Positions 1-12,000 of a stretch of DNA of 64,000 bases are shown piece after piece. The notes under the pieces are model-generated. The model was given only the letters and a program-made list of their open reading frames with translations. It was not told the DNA's origin and made no database searches. Positions within the stretch are counted from its first letter, which is position 1; every line of letters begins with the position of its first letter. The position numbers and the translations under genes were made by a program. The stretch lies in the NCBI GenBank assembly GCA_914767715.1, contig OU612073.1:23498001-23562000 (forward strand). Direction: 5' to 3'. The stretch is from Membranipora membranacea. Taxonomy: Eukaryota; Bryozoa; Gymnolaemata; Cheilostomatida; Membraniporidae.

Positions 1-139
1 GTAGACAAACTTTAATATATGAATCAGTTGTAGTTCTTCCAGTTTGTGAGTACGAATTATATAAAAAAATCAGTCTTTCGATGGACCTTGTAACCCCAGG
101 ACTATATTTCACATTATATGTGTCTTTCTACTATTGCAG

Positions 140-1351
140 AATTACCAACCACAACAGAAGCTATAATCCCGCCCACACGCAGACCTGAGGGCACCATAGC
201 CTGTCCTCTCTGTACTAAGAGGACCATGAGGACCGGGCAGGTGAACGTAACGTGTCGGGACAGCCCTGTGTGGTGTGATCAGTATGGAGGATGCTGGGTA
301 AAGTTACTTATATATAATATATACTCTGAGGGAATAATATGGTGCTGAATTATATGAGTGGTAGCAATAACTTTTTTGAAGGCATTATATGATATCTGTA
401 GACCCCCTTTTCAAACATGCCTGGTGTCAGTCACTTTGTTTTGCTCTGAATTTATCAAAATATATCAATCTCAAATATTTTAGAACTGCATGAGAATATT
501 TGAAATCATTACTTGGCTTCCAACTAAAGTGATTTGATTACCGAGTCTGCATATATGTATCAGTCATCCGACAGAAAGCACATATTCAACGTGATATCTT
601 TACTTATTTACGATCTGGAAAACAGGTGCTTATTCTGTGGTTTTTCTTCATTTTTCCCTCAAAACTCGTTTTTTTAGTACTATACAGATGTTGATGGTCA
701 TATAACTAAAGGGTGTATGGATATCATCCCTAAAAGAGCAGGCTTCTATCCTACATCATGCTCAGAATTTTATAAGCACGGCTTTTGTGTGAGAGAGGTA
801 AGTTAATATTTGAGCATTGGTACAAATGAATAGATGTTGGTTTGATTAAGTTGATAATAATAAAGGAAATATCTTAATTAATTGTTCGTTGAAGCAAAAA
901 TAACTCAAATGCTGACACAATAAGCTTCAGTGATTACAATAATAATTCAAATAATATCAGAATTTCCTCATTATAGCCTCTGGTATTTGTCACAGCCAGC
1001 CCTTGATGGCGTTCGGGATGGCGATTGCGGTCGCTAACGACCAGGCTACAGCCATGATCGCCATCCTGAACGCCATCAAGGGCTGGCTGTGTTATTTATG
1101 AGCTAGGCGGATGATATGTTTCATCATTGACCAGAATGTCAAGATCATAGACTTAATATAATATATTAAGTCTATGGTCAAGATATATAATATACACTCT
1201 CATACAATTATATCAATTATTATATCAATTTACCTTTCAGCAATGTCTGAGTTGTGATCTATTTGGAGTAGGAGGAAGCAGCAGTCAGCAATTATCTGTA
1301 AAACGCTTTCAGATTATCATCACGGCTGTTTTGACCTATTTGCTAGTTTAG
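140..1351 (+). CDS. Ten-cysteine Ly6/uPAR-like secreted protein, probable GPI anchor (5' end outside window)
   Basis: Three exons are visible: 140-297, 678-797 and 1241-1351 (stop TAG 1349-1351). The junctions (TGG|GTAAAG, GAG|GTAAGT, TTTCAG|CAA) keep one frame. Codon 1 is split, so at least one exon, presumably the signal peptide, lies upstream of the window. The product has a TTTEA..PPTRRP linker, then ten cysteines (ACPLC, TCRD, WCDQ, GGCW, KGCMD, SCSE, FCVRE, QCLSC), then GGSSSQQ and a C-terminal hydrophobic tail (IIITAVLTYLLV). Ten cysteines, small size and a GPI-like tail suggest a Ly6/uPAR three-finger fold. The usual CCxxDxCN ending is absent (CLSC instead), so the family is an inference. 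It is paralogous to the gene at 2708-5265, which has the same exon phases and cysteine order. A possible polyA signal AATAAA is at 1742. Confidence 0.72.
991..1091. repeat. 35-bp-arm hairpin, GC-rich, inside intron
   Basis: The arms 991-1025 and 1057-1091 are complementary at 34 of 35 positions, around a 31-nt loop that contains a smaller GGTCG/CGACC stem. It lies in the last intron of the ten-cysteine gene on its sense strand and is far more GC-rich than its surroundings. It could be a fold-back element or a small-RNA precursor. No coding function is seen. Confidence 0.85.
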
Positions 1352-2040
1352 AGGCATTTGCACGAGTTCTTATATAATAACATATCTAGTCAGTGTTGAT
1401 GTTTTTTCCTTCTTTCTATTCATTTTTATGGCAAAGGAAAAATTCGATAAAATGATGTGATACCATCAGCTAAGTGAGATGGATTTGGTGACAATTTCAG
1501 CCGATCTGGCAACAAAAGGTACAACTTATGTGAGCACAATATTTTCACAAAAGAATAGACAGTGAGGCCTGTGAGACAGTGAGGCCTGTGATAACCGGGC
1601 CACAATTTGTCCCATTTGGTTATTCAAGTTCCATTGTAGGAATGTAACCCACAGGCTCCATCATTTTCTTAAAGCTATCTTATGGAACATGTTTTGTAGT
1701 TTTTATCATCGATTTATTTTTCTTGTAAGAGCTTATATTTAAATAAAAGTTTATAGGAAAGACAGTACAGTGTGAATGCTGCACCGGTAGTTCGGTTGTG
1801 GTTATGATTTTGTTGCCATTTTCTTAATTGAGTAGTAGCAAAAAACAGCAGTCATGCCTTAACCATCATTTATATGGCAGGTATTATAAATAAAGTGGAA
1901 ATAATTGCGAGACGCTTATCCATTCTTGATCATCGTAATAGTTATAGAAAGTTTCTATCAAATTCTTATTGATAGCATTTGAGCAGAGAGAATGGAATTC
2001 TCCCTGGTGAGAGCAAGTAAGTAAGGACCGATTTTAATAT

Positions 2041-2224
2041 GCTGTCATAGGGAGGTCTATGCTGTCATAGGGAGGTCTATGCTGACATAGGGAGGTCTAT
2101 GCTGACATAGGGAGGTCTATGCTGACATAGGGAGGTCTATGCTGTCATAGGGAGGTCTATGCTGACATAGGGAGGTCTATGCTGACATAGTGAGGTCTAT
2201 GCTGTCATAGGGAGGTCTATGCTG
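2041..2224. repeat. 20-bp minisatellite, nine units
   Basis: The unit GCTGTCATAGGGAGGTCTAT repeats nine times without spacing (2041-2220) plus four bases. The only common variant is GCTGTC/GCTGAC, so the array is nearly homogeneous and young. It sits between the two ten-cysteine genes. The remainder of 1352-2707 holds no gene I recognise. Confidence 0.97.
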
Positions 2225-2707
2225 ATTAGCTGTTCATCCTTATTGGGCGATGATGTAGTTTGTTCCCTCAAACTAGTGTCCTCAGGGCCAGATCAATAAC
2301 CTGTATTGACTTTGACAGCTGGCTCATAATAATAACAAAAGAAAATGTGTACGTGATGAGTGACTCCTTGTATTGCGCTTCAATAGCCGGAGAAAACAAT
2401 TGGCATGCAAGTATAGGGTCTCAATTGATTAAAAAAAATAGCCAATAAATTCACCATCATATTAGCTTACTACGCACTGACAGTTTTTGTTTGGTCCAGA
2501 TTGCTGGCTATTGAGTGACAGTGATCATGAAGTGATAGCACGTTCCGTTCCGTGTAAACTAGAAGGGCTTGATCAGCGGACTCTTTTGCTCAACTGTAAT
2601 TAAATCCTACAACTACAACTACATACTTCTGATAGGACAGTATAGTAAATTTATTTCCCAAGAGACACACTTACACTGTTTACTTGGCTGGCATATGTAT
2701 CAATTTC

Positions 2708-5265
2708 ATGATGATCGCACAAGGACTATTTTGCTGGTGCTTCTTCATTTTCTTTGCAACTGGTGAGTAGCGTTTCTTACGTAGAGTGCCCTTATCATAT
2801 TTATTTTTAAGATTTTGGCTGGATTCCTGCGACATCAAACATAAAACGAAGCAGAGAACACATAGGACCTTTGTGCGAGGCTGGCAGACCTGAGATTGCC
2901 AAATCTGAGACAGCCCCATCTATTTGACAGAGTATAGGTCGAACCAGCACTCTCCAGATATATATACTATATATATATACTTTATTTTGCTGATCAATGT
3001 CAATGATGAAGATAGCTGCCTAGATGTGAGTAGTGGTCAGCCTATCCAGAAGTCCTGTACCACAAATAGTCTTTGTATCATTAGGACTCTGCTGTTATAA
3101 ATCTGAAGGCTCGGTCGTTACTGCGAGATACTGAGTTTTATGAGTAAACAGGTCGTTGGTTGTAACTTGTTGATAGTTTAAAATATATTATTATTTCAGC
3201 ACCAAATATCTAGATTGCCAGAGCAAAATAAAGTCAACAGGGTACTATTGTTGATGAGCACAATGGTAGTGCTTTATTTACCCCTACACTGTTGTATGTG
3301 GTACAAGTACTTTTAGTTTTTATTCATCTTTTCCGAGAAACGCAAGTGATCCATCCCACCCGCATTTTCAGAGAATAACTTTTAACTGATGTAGAATGTC
3401 TTCTGCCTCTTCTCGCCAAAATGCCACTATTCTTAGACCAACAAAGGCCAATAACAAGCCAAATCACATTTCAAGAGAAATTAATAAAATTTCAGTTTTT
3501 ACATTGTGTATTATTCCCAAGTGATATTTGAATGTCAAATTAACACACCATCACCTCCTTAAACATGAACACCCTGCTCTCTATTTAGCCTCAGCTCAGC
3601 CTGACCCAGATGAAATAATGGAGACGATACCATGTCGCTCATGTTACATCCATCCAGACAGTCGAGACAAGAACTTAGCCTATTGTGACACAAGTCCTGT
3701 ACAATGCCCTGTATATGAGGGATGCTGGGTAGGTAATCGTCTGCATATGGGAGTGGAGGAATAAGTTACAACCATGTTCTGATGCACCATATTGACTGGC
3801 ACAAATGCCTAAGGTTATGAAACAGGAAGAGAGATTTGCTTCGTTTAATCCCCATTGTTATAACTGTTGTTTGTGGCTGGTTTTATATCAGCTTTATCTC
3901 AAAAGGCCCCTATTCTGTTTTTATTGAACCTTTGAGATAAGTTTATAAGTTTTATACGGCTTGCGTTCATCTTTGTATGAAGGATTTGTGAGATTATCAG
4001 TCACACTGGTAAGCAGGGGCGTATATTCTAAAAAATTTCACTCACTGACTTTTCATAGATGAGCATAATAATAGGCGTGGCGGGGAGGGTGTGGGAGGGG
4101 CGCTTAAGCGCCCTCCCACCACGGAGATTTTTGCATATCAGTAGCAAAATAGTGCAAGCAGAGAGGTATTTCAATAGCTCACTGAGCTGTTGGGTACTTT
4201 CAGAAAACAACTCAATAGCGGTAGAAGATCACGGTAAAAATGCTCCAGTTATAAAGCACCCATTTGAAAAAAAACTGACCTTGATGGGATTCGAACCCAC
4301 AACAATCTTAATTATAGTGAATTATAGGCAGACGCTCTACACACTGAGCTATTCAGCAATTCACGGTAATACGAGGGCCATGAGTGCTAATATACGCCAC
4401 TGCTGGTAAGTTTTCTCCTACTTATGCTACTTACTGATATATTTACCGGTGATATGTACATGTAGTCAGTGACGATTTTATGTGATTAGGAGTTAAAGAT
4501 GGAGGAGTACACCATAAGTGGGTGTATGAAGGATGTGACATCACAGCACAGTGGAGCTAGTCCGGTGTACTCTGAGAAAGACATGACTTATTGTACACAG
4601 TTCTGGAGAGATGGAGCATGTACACGAGGAGAGGTAAGTCCAGTGAATCACAACATAATATGTTGTGATTCACTGTGACTCACATTATGATAACTATAAA
4701 CACTACACTATGGTCTATATTAGCTCCATGGTCATAAATCGTAGATAAAAGAAAATATATATTTATACATAGATCATTCTATGACATTATAAACATTTAT
4801 ATGCTATCTCAGGCTCTGTATATGAAACAACCAGTGAATTTTTTCATTTCATTGTACCACGTTCTTGTATGAGACTCTCCATATTCTCACATATTATAAT
4901 GGCTTAGCCAGGCCAATAATATTGAACATAACTGATATGTCCCTAATATTTCAATTAACTATTAATTAGTCCCATAAAGAATTCCAACAAATTGCTGGTC
5001 ATTGTTTAGGAATTATGATGAGAACAGTTGACAATTTTGTATTTTAATCTCATACTGGCTATTGTCATCAATTTCTTTTTTGAATTTGTGCTTCTGATGC
5101 TTCTGTTGTCCCTTTTTACATCCTTTGGTTATCTTTCATGGGAGACATTTCTTTTTTTTCTAGATGTGCCTGTCATGCAGCACTGCTAGTCATCTTACTA
5201 TAGAGATGGGAGTACTAATGGCTATAATCAGCTTACAGACTATACAGCTTATGAGACTGCTCTGA
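2708..5265 (+). CDS. Ten-cysteine Ly6/uPAR-like secreted protein, complete, probable GPI anchor
   Basis: Four exons: 2708-2762, 3589-3728, 4490-4633 and 5164-5265 (stop TGA). The first exon starts ATG ATG ATC GCA and encodes a signal peptide (MMIAQGLFCWCFFIFFATA) that joins in phase to SAQPDPDE. A longer ORF starting nearby in another frame does not splice in phase, so it was not chosen. The mature chain has ten cysteines (IPCRSC, AYCDT, VQCPVYEGCW, SGCMKD, TYCTQF, GACTRGE, MCLSC) and ends in a hydrophobic stretch (MGVLMAIISLQTIQLMRLL), typical of a GPI-attachment signal. It should be a small cell-surface or secreted protein. Exon boundaries, phases and the EGCW / GCM / CLSC landmarks match the paralogue at 140-1351. 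The family call rests on cysteine count and size only. Possible polyA signal near 5724. Confidence 0.8.
4014..4402. mobile_element. hAT-type MITE with perfect 8-bp target-site duplication
   Basis: A 389-bp non-autonomous element in intron 2 of the ten-cysteine gene. Its ends are inverted (CAGGGGCGTATATT at the left, AATATACGCCACTG at the right), and it is flanked on both sides by CTGGTAAG (4006-4013 and 4403-4410). The CAGGGGCG terminus and the 8-bp duplication are both characteristic of the hAT superfamily. There is no transposase. Open frames across it are incidental. Confidence 0.88.
4281..4362 (-). other. tRNA-like segment captured inside the MITE
   Basis: The minus strand shows a polymerase III A box (TAGCTCAGTGTGTAGAGCG) and a near-perfect B box (GGTTCGAATCC) about 50 nt apart, as in a tRNA or tRNA-derived SINE head. 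I could not build a clean acceptor stem, so it is not called a functional tRNA. It lies wholly within the hAT-type MITE. Confidence 0.7.
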
Positions 5266-5826
5266 TCCTATACCTATTAGCGCCACATGCCACCATAGGT
5301 GTAATCTTCCATTCCTTCATTGACTGACGAGTTATATATGAAGTCCAGTCACAAAAACGGGTCAACTGCAGGGTTCCTATCCAAAATAATTAACATCAGC
5401 TCAGCAAGCAATTACAGCCCTGCTTCTATTCTATCCCCAAATAATACAGGCAATTAACATGGCTACCACAAGCATCTTTCCGGATCCTAAAATAGACCAA
5501 GTTTTTAGATGACATTATCAATGACTTTGATATATAATATATTTTAGACTCACTGACTCACAAATATATCAATATTTGATACTGCAAGGCAACATAGGCT
5601 ATGCATTTCAATTTGGACCACAAAGATCTACATTCTGTAGTGTAGAGCAGATTTGTGCAATAACTTATTTTTATCAACATTTTATTTATCTACAATATGC
5701 AGACAATCATCAAGTTTCTGAACAATAAAAAAAAGATTTACATAGAACTACTTAATAACGTATGTTGTCTCCTCTCCATCAACACCAATTGTAAATTATA
5801 TGTGACTGTGTCTCACTATTAAGTTA
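5266..5826. other. Convergent 3' intergenic region
   Basis: Space between the stop of the ten-cysteine gene (plus) and the stop of the proteasome gene (minus). It should hold both 3' UTRs. On the plus strand AATAAA occurs near 5724. On the minus strand AATAAA occurs near 5690, about 130 nt past the proteasome stop. Nothing else was recognised. Confidence 0.5.
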
Positions 5827-8684
5827 TCATCCCTCATAGAATTTAGGCATATCATCCCCTGTGACTGTGTGTCTCTCTACACCATCCGCTGAGATTGAGG
5901 CTACTCGGATAACTCCACCACTACTACCATCACGGGTCATCGCCAGGGATAAACCTGTAAGCATGGATCATATAAGTGTGAGAGAAAGGACACAGAACAC
6001 AGCTGAGCTGGCTGATAACTGACTACCAACCAGATCTTTACGTTCTTTATCTTGGTTTGAGTGATAACACCATCTATGTCTAGTGCAGTGTTGTCCAAGT
6101 TGTCACTTGAAATGTTGAATGACCTTCAATCAAGATCTCGAATTCCATTTTTTAAACATCATCTTTGTTGTGTGGGGTGAATGGCATCAAATGTTAGATT
6201 TTATATAGTACGATACATCAAGTCAAAAGTTGTCTTCCCCTCAAACTTTTACAAGAGGACAACTCCATAACTCCACTCATCCTAATGCATACATATACCT
6301 ATTTCCCGGTTCAATAATACTTTCTATAAAGATTCCATAATAATGTTACTCACAATTAGCTATGAACTGTAGGGCCTCCTGTTTAGTCATATTAGGTTTG
6401 TATGTCGCGTCGACGTATCCGTATATATAAGTACTACCTGATCCTCCGAGAGCTACAGCCTGTCTCAGCATCATACCACCGATCGGTACTCTATATACCT
6501 ACAAAAATATATATATATGTATATAAATATCTAACCATGGCATCAAATTGTAATCTTAGTGAAAACATACACAACCTATCAGTTAAATAATTCATCATTG
6601 CCTAAATCCTTGAACAATAATACAAACGAACGTAACTGAGCAACCATAAAACAATATACCAAACAATCAGTAACCTGCTTAGAAGATAAGTGAATAACAA
6701 CTTACCTGTCCACCTTTCTCTTTATCCCAGCCTGCCACAATAATACCAGCCATGAGCTGATCTCTGTAGTTATAACAGATCTCTCTGAATATGTTAGCAG
6801 CTGTATGTACACTTGGCTCAGCACCCATCTGCATCCTATCGAGAGTAAATAATAATATAAATCAATACATATAGATGACAACAATCAATGCAAACAGAGA
6901 TGGTTCTTCTATGCCCAGATAGTACTCTCAGAACTCAGATTTTTTGTCCATAACTCGATTAGTTTTGATCGGCTTTTGAGTTTGAAAATTGCTTTACAAT
7001 CAGCAGCATCTTTTTATCAACATTAGGTAACTTCGGCCTTTGGTATCTATATTAAATAATCATTAATTATAATCATTTTCATGGGGAAATCCAACTGAAT
7101 AGATTTTATGATTAGGTATACGGTTTTTCAATGATATTGACATGAAACTAAGAATTATCTCCTCATTGGTAATAGGGAGACCACTTGAATTCAAGTTGGA
7201 TTCAGTTGGATTTCCCCATGAAAATGATTATAATTAATGATTATTTAATATAGATACCAAGGGCGCGAAGTTACCTATTGATGTCATTTCTTGTTTGTCT
7301 AAATCTCGTATCAAACTGTTAAGGATAAGCTGCTTAATCTATTATAATTTTCAAACTCAAAATCCGATCAGAATTTATCTAGCCTAGTATATGAGCTGCA
7401 AGTCAATGATATGAAAAAATTCCAATGTGGTTATGTCGCCCATAATTATATGCCTCAGTGCCTGGGCCTTTATTATTAAGTCTATGGGGAATTTCAAGCT
7501 ATAGGCAGTTTTATTATTAACGTATTTCACTAATGTTTTATATAGACTAAATAATAAACATATAAACCATATACATAAAAGGCACTTATTTGAGGGTGAC
7601 GTTACATTGTTGAATTGTGTAGTAGGAATTATGTTATAATTGATTTGCAGTCCAGGTTTTATTGTTGATATTGCAAAATCCGATCAAGTTTATCAACATA
7701 TTATCGATAAAAACCTTGACTGAGGACTGCATATTATCAATGATAACACCTTCGCTACAACACAACATCATTCAATGTCATGATGTCACCAAATAAATGC
7801 CTCAATGCTCAAATTATGTACCGTCTAGCCTCTAGGTATACTATCAACCGAATGTGTTATCTATATCTATATCTATATCTATATCTCAACAAGCTAGCTA
7901 ATTTATGTCCTGTTCAGTGTACATACTATATTGTTGTCTCAACTAAATCATTAAAATATAATATTGAAGGTAGTTATTATAATTATCTATAGAACATACT
8001 TGTGAATGCCGAGGTTGTATTTGACGATGTCTGCCACAGCCTGAGTGTCAGCAGCACTACCGCTACGGCAGCAGTATATGGACTTTGTGACAGGGGTCAG
8101 TTTGTCTGTCACACGGTTAGCTACATACGATCCCGTAGTTGTCCTGGAATCCGCTCCGATAACAACTCCTCCATTATACTCCACAGCTAAGATTGTGGTC
8201 TATAAAAGGCAGAAATATATCAGTATTACAGAGACGAGTAAACGAATGGAATAGACCAATAAGCCTAATAATTCAAATGAATCACTCACTCACCACTAGC
8301 AGTCAACTCAATGTGTTCAAAGCTGCAGAGACACATTCTCAACTGATGGATCTTCCAGACGTTGGTTGAGCTTGGTTGGTTTGAGCTAGTACTAGTATGT
8401 AGTAAGTTCCAAAGTTAGTAAGCATAGAATAGAATGGATAGATACAGATAGAGATGATGATTGATGATATTAATTAATTAATGATGTTGGTAAACTTTTT
8501 TCAGAACAGACTGACAAACCCATTTAATATGGCACAATTGAGGCTAATCAAGGTTTGAATGCACTCCCATTTTCTGTCATGTACTTACACCTGTTGTGTG
8601 TTCACTGGTCAGCCAGTCTGGAGTCGACACTCCATAGTTGGGTGCTGAATTAATATTTGCTGAGTTCATTGTCATAGAAGCCAT
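5827..8684 (-). CDS. PSMB6: 20S proteasome subunit beta type-6 (beta-1, caspase-like)
   Basis: Five exons on the minus strand: 8589-8684, 8000-8199, 6706-6835, 6354-6498 and 5827-5954 (stop TGA). All junctions are GT-AG and in phase. A ~32-residue propeptide ends EHTTG, followed by the catalytic N-terminal threonine of the mature chain ([13 protein letters not shown]). Conserved blocks are [69 protein letters not shown] and [12 protein letters not shown]. The mature subunit is cleaved after Gly and forms the beta-1 active site, cutting after acidic residues in the proteasome core. The immunoproteasome paralogue PSMB9 is vertebrate-specific, so PSMB6 is the natural name. Intron 2 (6836-7999) is enlarged by fold-back repeats. 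The gene shares a 318-bp divergent promoter region with the SLC35F6-type gene. Confidence 0.95.
6968..7371. repeat. Long inverted repeat (fold-back/MITE) in proteasome intron 2
   Basis: The inner arms 7028-7100 and 7200-7273 are almost perfectly complementary over ~73 bp (sharing CATGGGGAAATCCAACTGAAT-type sequence). The outer arms near 6968-6992 and 7348-7371 also pair. The near identity of the inner arms points to a recent insertion. No ORF is present. Confidence 0.85.
7609..7775. repeat. Imperfect inverted repeat
   Basis: The left arm around 7610-7673 and the right arm around 7708-7775 are mutually complementary with mismatches (GCAGTCC / GGACTGC, TTGTGTAGT / TACAACACAA). It lies in the same proteasome intron as the larger inverted repeat. 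A short TATATC microsatellite follows at about 7855-7885. Confidence 0.6.
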
Positions 8685-9002
8685 TTTCTTTTTCTTATGT
8701 CCTAAAACAACAATGATCCTATAAGGAATTTTCAATTTGAGCAAAGAATCCAGGCTATTTGATGTATCTGAAAGCTTATTGGTGTATATCAGTAACATCA
8801 CGATCTGATTGGGCACAATACTATAAAGAATACAGGCTAGTAAGTCACATGACTCTAGTACGCCTATATCACGTGGTGTAAATAGGAATCATATGAGAGA
8901 GGCAGACTCTAGACATTCTGTAGCTTTTCTTGCCTTTCTCTGCTCATCTTAGATCTTCCAGGTCAACCTCTACCTCACTGCTAAGCATATATATCATCAA
9001 GA
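8685..9002. promoter_or_regulatory. Bidirectional promoter region, proteasome / SLC35F6-type
   Basis: The two divergent start codons are only 318 bp apart, so this segment must hold both 5' UTRs and promoters. It contains a canonical E-box CACGTG at 8870-8875 and a near-palindromic GTCACATGAC at about 8845-8854, close to the lysosomal CLEAR consensus GTCACGTGAC. Sharing of regulation is an inference from spacing. Confidence 0.6.
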
Positions 9003-12000
9003 ATGGGCTGGTCACCATATCAATTCTTTTTGGCAGGTTTGATGCTTGTAACAGGCTCAATCAATACAATCTCTACTAAGTGAGTACCCCTTTCACTTAT
9101 TCAGCACTGAACTCAATAGTAGTACAATTCAATGTTATTCAGTTATGACTATTTATGTATTATTTATAGTAATTAAACCCATACCCTTACTTGTTACTTG
9201 TCGAGTAATCGCCAACTTCTTTCCAAAAGGTAGAGGCAATATGGCTATTCATCAGTCCTTTTCCGGTCCGGGTCATCCACAGGGTCGTCCGTCAGAGTGC
9301 CAAGTCCTATCTCAGCCAGCCACAGGTGGTGCTTCCAGGAGTCTGGATCCAGGTGGGAGCTTGTTCCACAGTTTGACCGTAATGACCTTAAAGTTGTTCT
9401 GATGGTACTTAGTGTTGCAGTGGGGTATCATATACTGATGCTGGTGACGTCTGGAGAAGCCAATTGTTGGGCAACGGGGATTGATGTAGTCACTGATGTT
9501 GGTTGCAACATCATCGAAGTCATTGCTCGGAGGAGTCCAAGCCTGCGATGTACTCGTCTTGTTTCCAAAGTATTCCATTCCATATCCTTTATGAGTAGGG
9601 TCGTGCTGGTAGTGTGATCAGTGCGTTTTATGTTGTGCACTAATGTAGCAGCCCTTCTCTGAACAGCTTCTAGTTCCTATTTAGAAATCACAAAGCTCTA
9701 TTGACAAGAATTTTGTTGAGCCTGTGTTTACCATGTCAACTGCTGCAGTTTATGCAATTCCAGTTGTGAGCATCCCTGTTGGCAGTAACCCATGTTGTTG
9801 AGTGGAGCAAATGGCCACGGATCTAATGAGAATTATTTTTTTCCAGTCAAATTGATCTGTGGCAATCTATTTTTGTTTTGAAATGACCAGTCAATGACAA
9901 CAAGTTTATGTACACTCAAAGGATGGCAATCATACAGTATTTGCTGAATGCTCTCGTGTAAACTGCAGATTGTTGTGAGGCAGTCATGAGGTGTGGAATC
10001 AATAGAGAGTTGAGGGATAGTACGCATGAAATCTCTTAATGTTGGGCAGTGGGCACCCTTTGCTTAACACTAGCGTACAGGGACATTGTTTGGTTTACTT
10101 ACTGTAATCCTCTTGATCCTAATCATTAGTTGCAAAGAACCACTGTGCGCACAGAACTCCTTTTTTGGTAAAATCGTAGAGAAATTTAAAGTGATTACAG
10201 TGATTACTCTCTGATTACAGATGGGCTGATAAGTCTAACGGTACAGGAAACTCATATTATGGAAAAGCTTATGGCGAGTCTCGGCCGTTTGATCATCCTT
10301 TTTTTCAGGTTTGTAGTGTTCACCTACCTCAGTGTATGCATGCTTCTGTCATGGCACTGAAATATATTAGAGTGCTAGGTGAACGTAAGAAGAGCTTGGT
10401 GTCAGGCTCAGTAAATAGTATTGTTGACAAATGCATAGAATTATAATTTGAATTCGGTGTCTACTAATCATCTTGTCACTGTGACTGAAGTTCTCGTAGC
10501 ATTAAACAAAATGGAAAATAGAGTATATACCAATATCATTGTGTAGCTTCCTTTTTATGATTGAGTTGACAGTCTGTAGATAGATTTCTTGGGGAAAAAA
10601 AAAAACATTTTAAATACTAAGTAAGTTCTGGTTGATCACTATATGGAGAGTGTTAAAGTATATATGGCACAAAGGAAATTGACTGTTATGTGTCCTGAAT
10701 TATATATTATATCATAAACTCTTATTTCATGTGTAGCCTAAACAGAAATTTAAGATTATTTTGGACATGTCTGCAATAAGTTCTGGATATCGTAGACAAA
10801 GATCACAATTCTCTGCTTTTGATACTGATCTCTTGTATTATACACTGTCAATTTTGATGTCATCCAATGATGGAATGTAAATGCTTGATGATCTTTTACC
10901 TTTAACAGTCAGTGGGTATGTTTCTTGGAGAGCTGAGCTGTCTGATAGTATTTAAGATAGTGTACGCCTACTGGAAGGCTAAGCGTGATGCCGGTGAGGA
11001 GACGAGTCACGGTATTAATAAACTCGTCGATGGTAATCAGGATTTCAACCCCCTGATATTCTGGCCGGCCGCTATGTGCGATATGTGTGGTACTACTCTT
11101 ATGTACATCGGACTCAACATGACAGACGCCTCCAGCTTTCAGATGCTCCGAGGTTTGTTACTAACCTTAGTGTCAGTATTTTAATGCATTGTGTATGTGA
11201 AGGTTTTGTAACTTGGTCTATCAGTAAGCAAATATCTCTGAAATATTCAGTCATGAGTAAATTCACTAACTGCTTTGGTCAAAACCTGGATTTTCTTGTT
11301 GTGGGTCTGATTTGTAAGGTATCTGTATTGTATAGCAGTTTCACTAGATTACTTACATTATTCTCATACACATCGGCTATTCACCAGTGACCCTACAATA
11401 GAGCGTCTCGTGACAAATACTTAGGAAAGATTAGATAACATTCTTGTCAACTAATCACCTTCAAGGTCTTGTGATTTGAGCGCTCGCTCGTAATAACTTT
11501 CAACAAGTATTTTAATATTGAGAATTGATTAGGTACACCGTGCTTGCTCATCGTATGTGTACTGAGTTTGAAGTTCAAAGCGCTGATCCTGTTCTCTCAC
11601 TACACCAGTGCTTTACGATGCTGACTAATTTCCTTTTTGATATATCCCTGCACCTAGGCACAATGGCACCCTTTCATAATATTGTGTCGTTTACATTTAT
11701 ACAGGAGCTGTGATAGTTTTCACGGCGCTGCTGTCCGTCACATTCCTGAACAGGAAGATCCGCAGATTCATGTGGGTCGGTATTCTGTTTGTTGTACTCG
11801 GTCTGGTGGTCGTTGGTATTGCTGATGTCTATTACCAACCTCCTGGTTCTGTAAGTATTTCTATGGGTTTTAACATTCAGCATTCAAAGATACAGATTCA
11901 GCATAGATATAGATACAGACACCCTTAAATGAGTGTTGGAGATTCTTTTGCTGAAAATCACCTTTGTTATCAGGATTCTGAAAACTTGGAAAACTATGGA

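Noticed and set aside
2040-2224. Possible CRISPR array (regular 20-bp repeats)
   Set aside because: The repeats are directly adjacent with no spacers and the genome is eukaryotic; this is a minisatellite.
4059-4409. 116-residue plus-strand ORF
   Set aside because: Lies almost wholly inside the hAT-type MITE and reads through the tRNA-like segment; no protein-like features.
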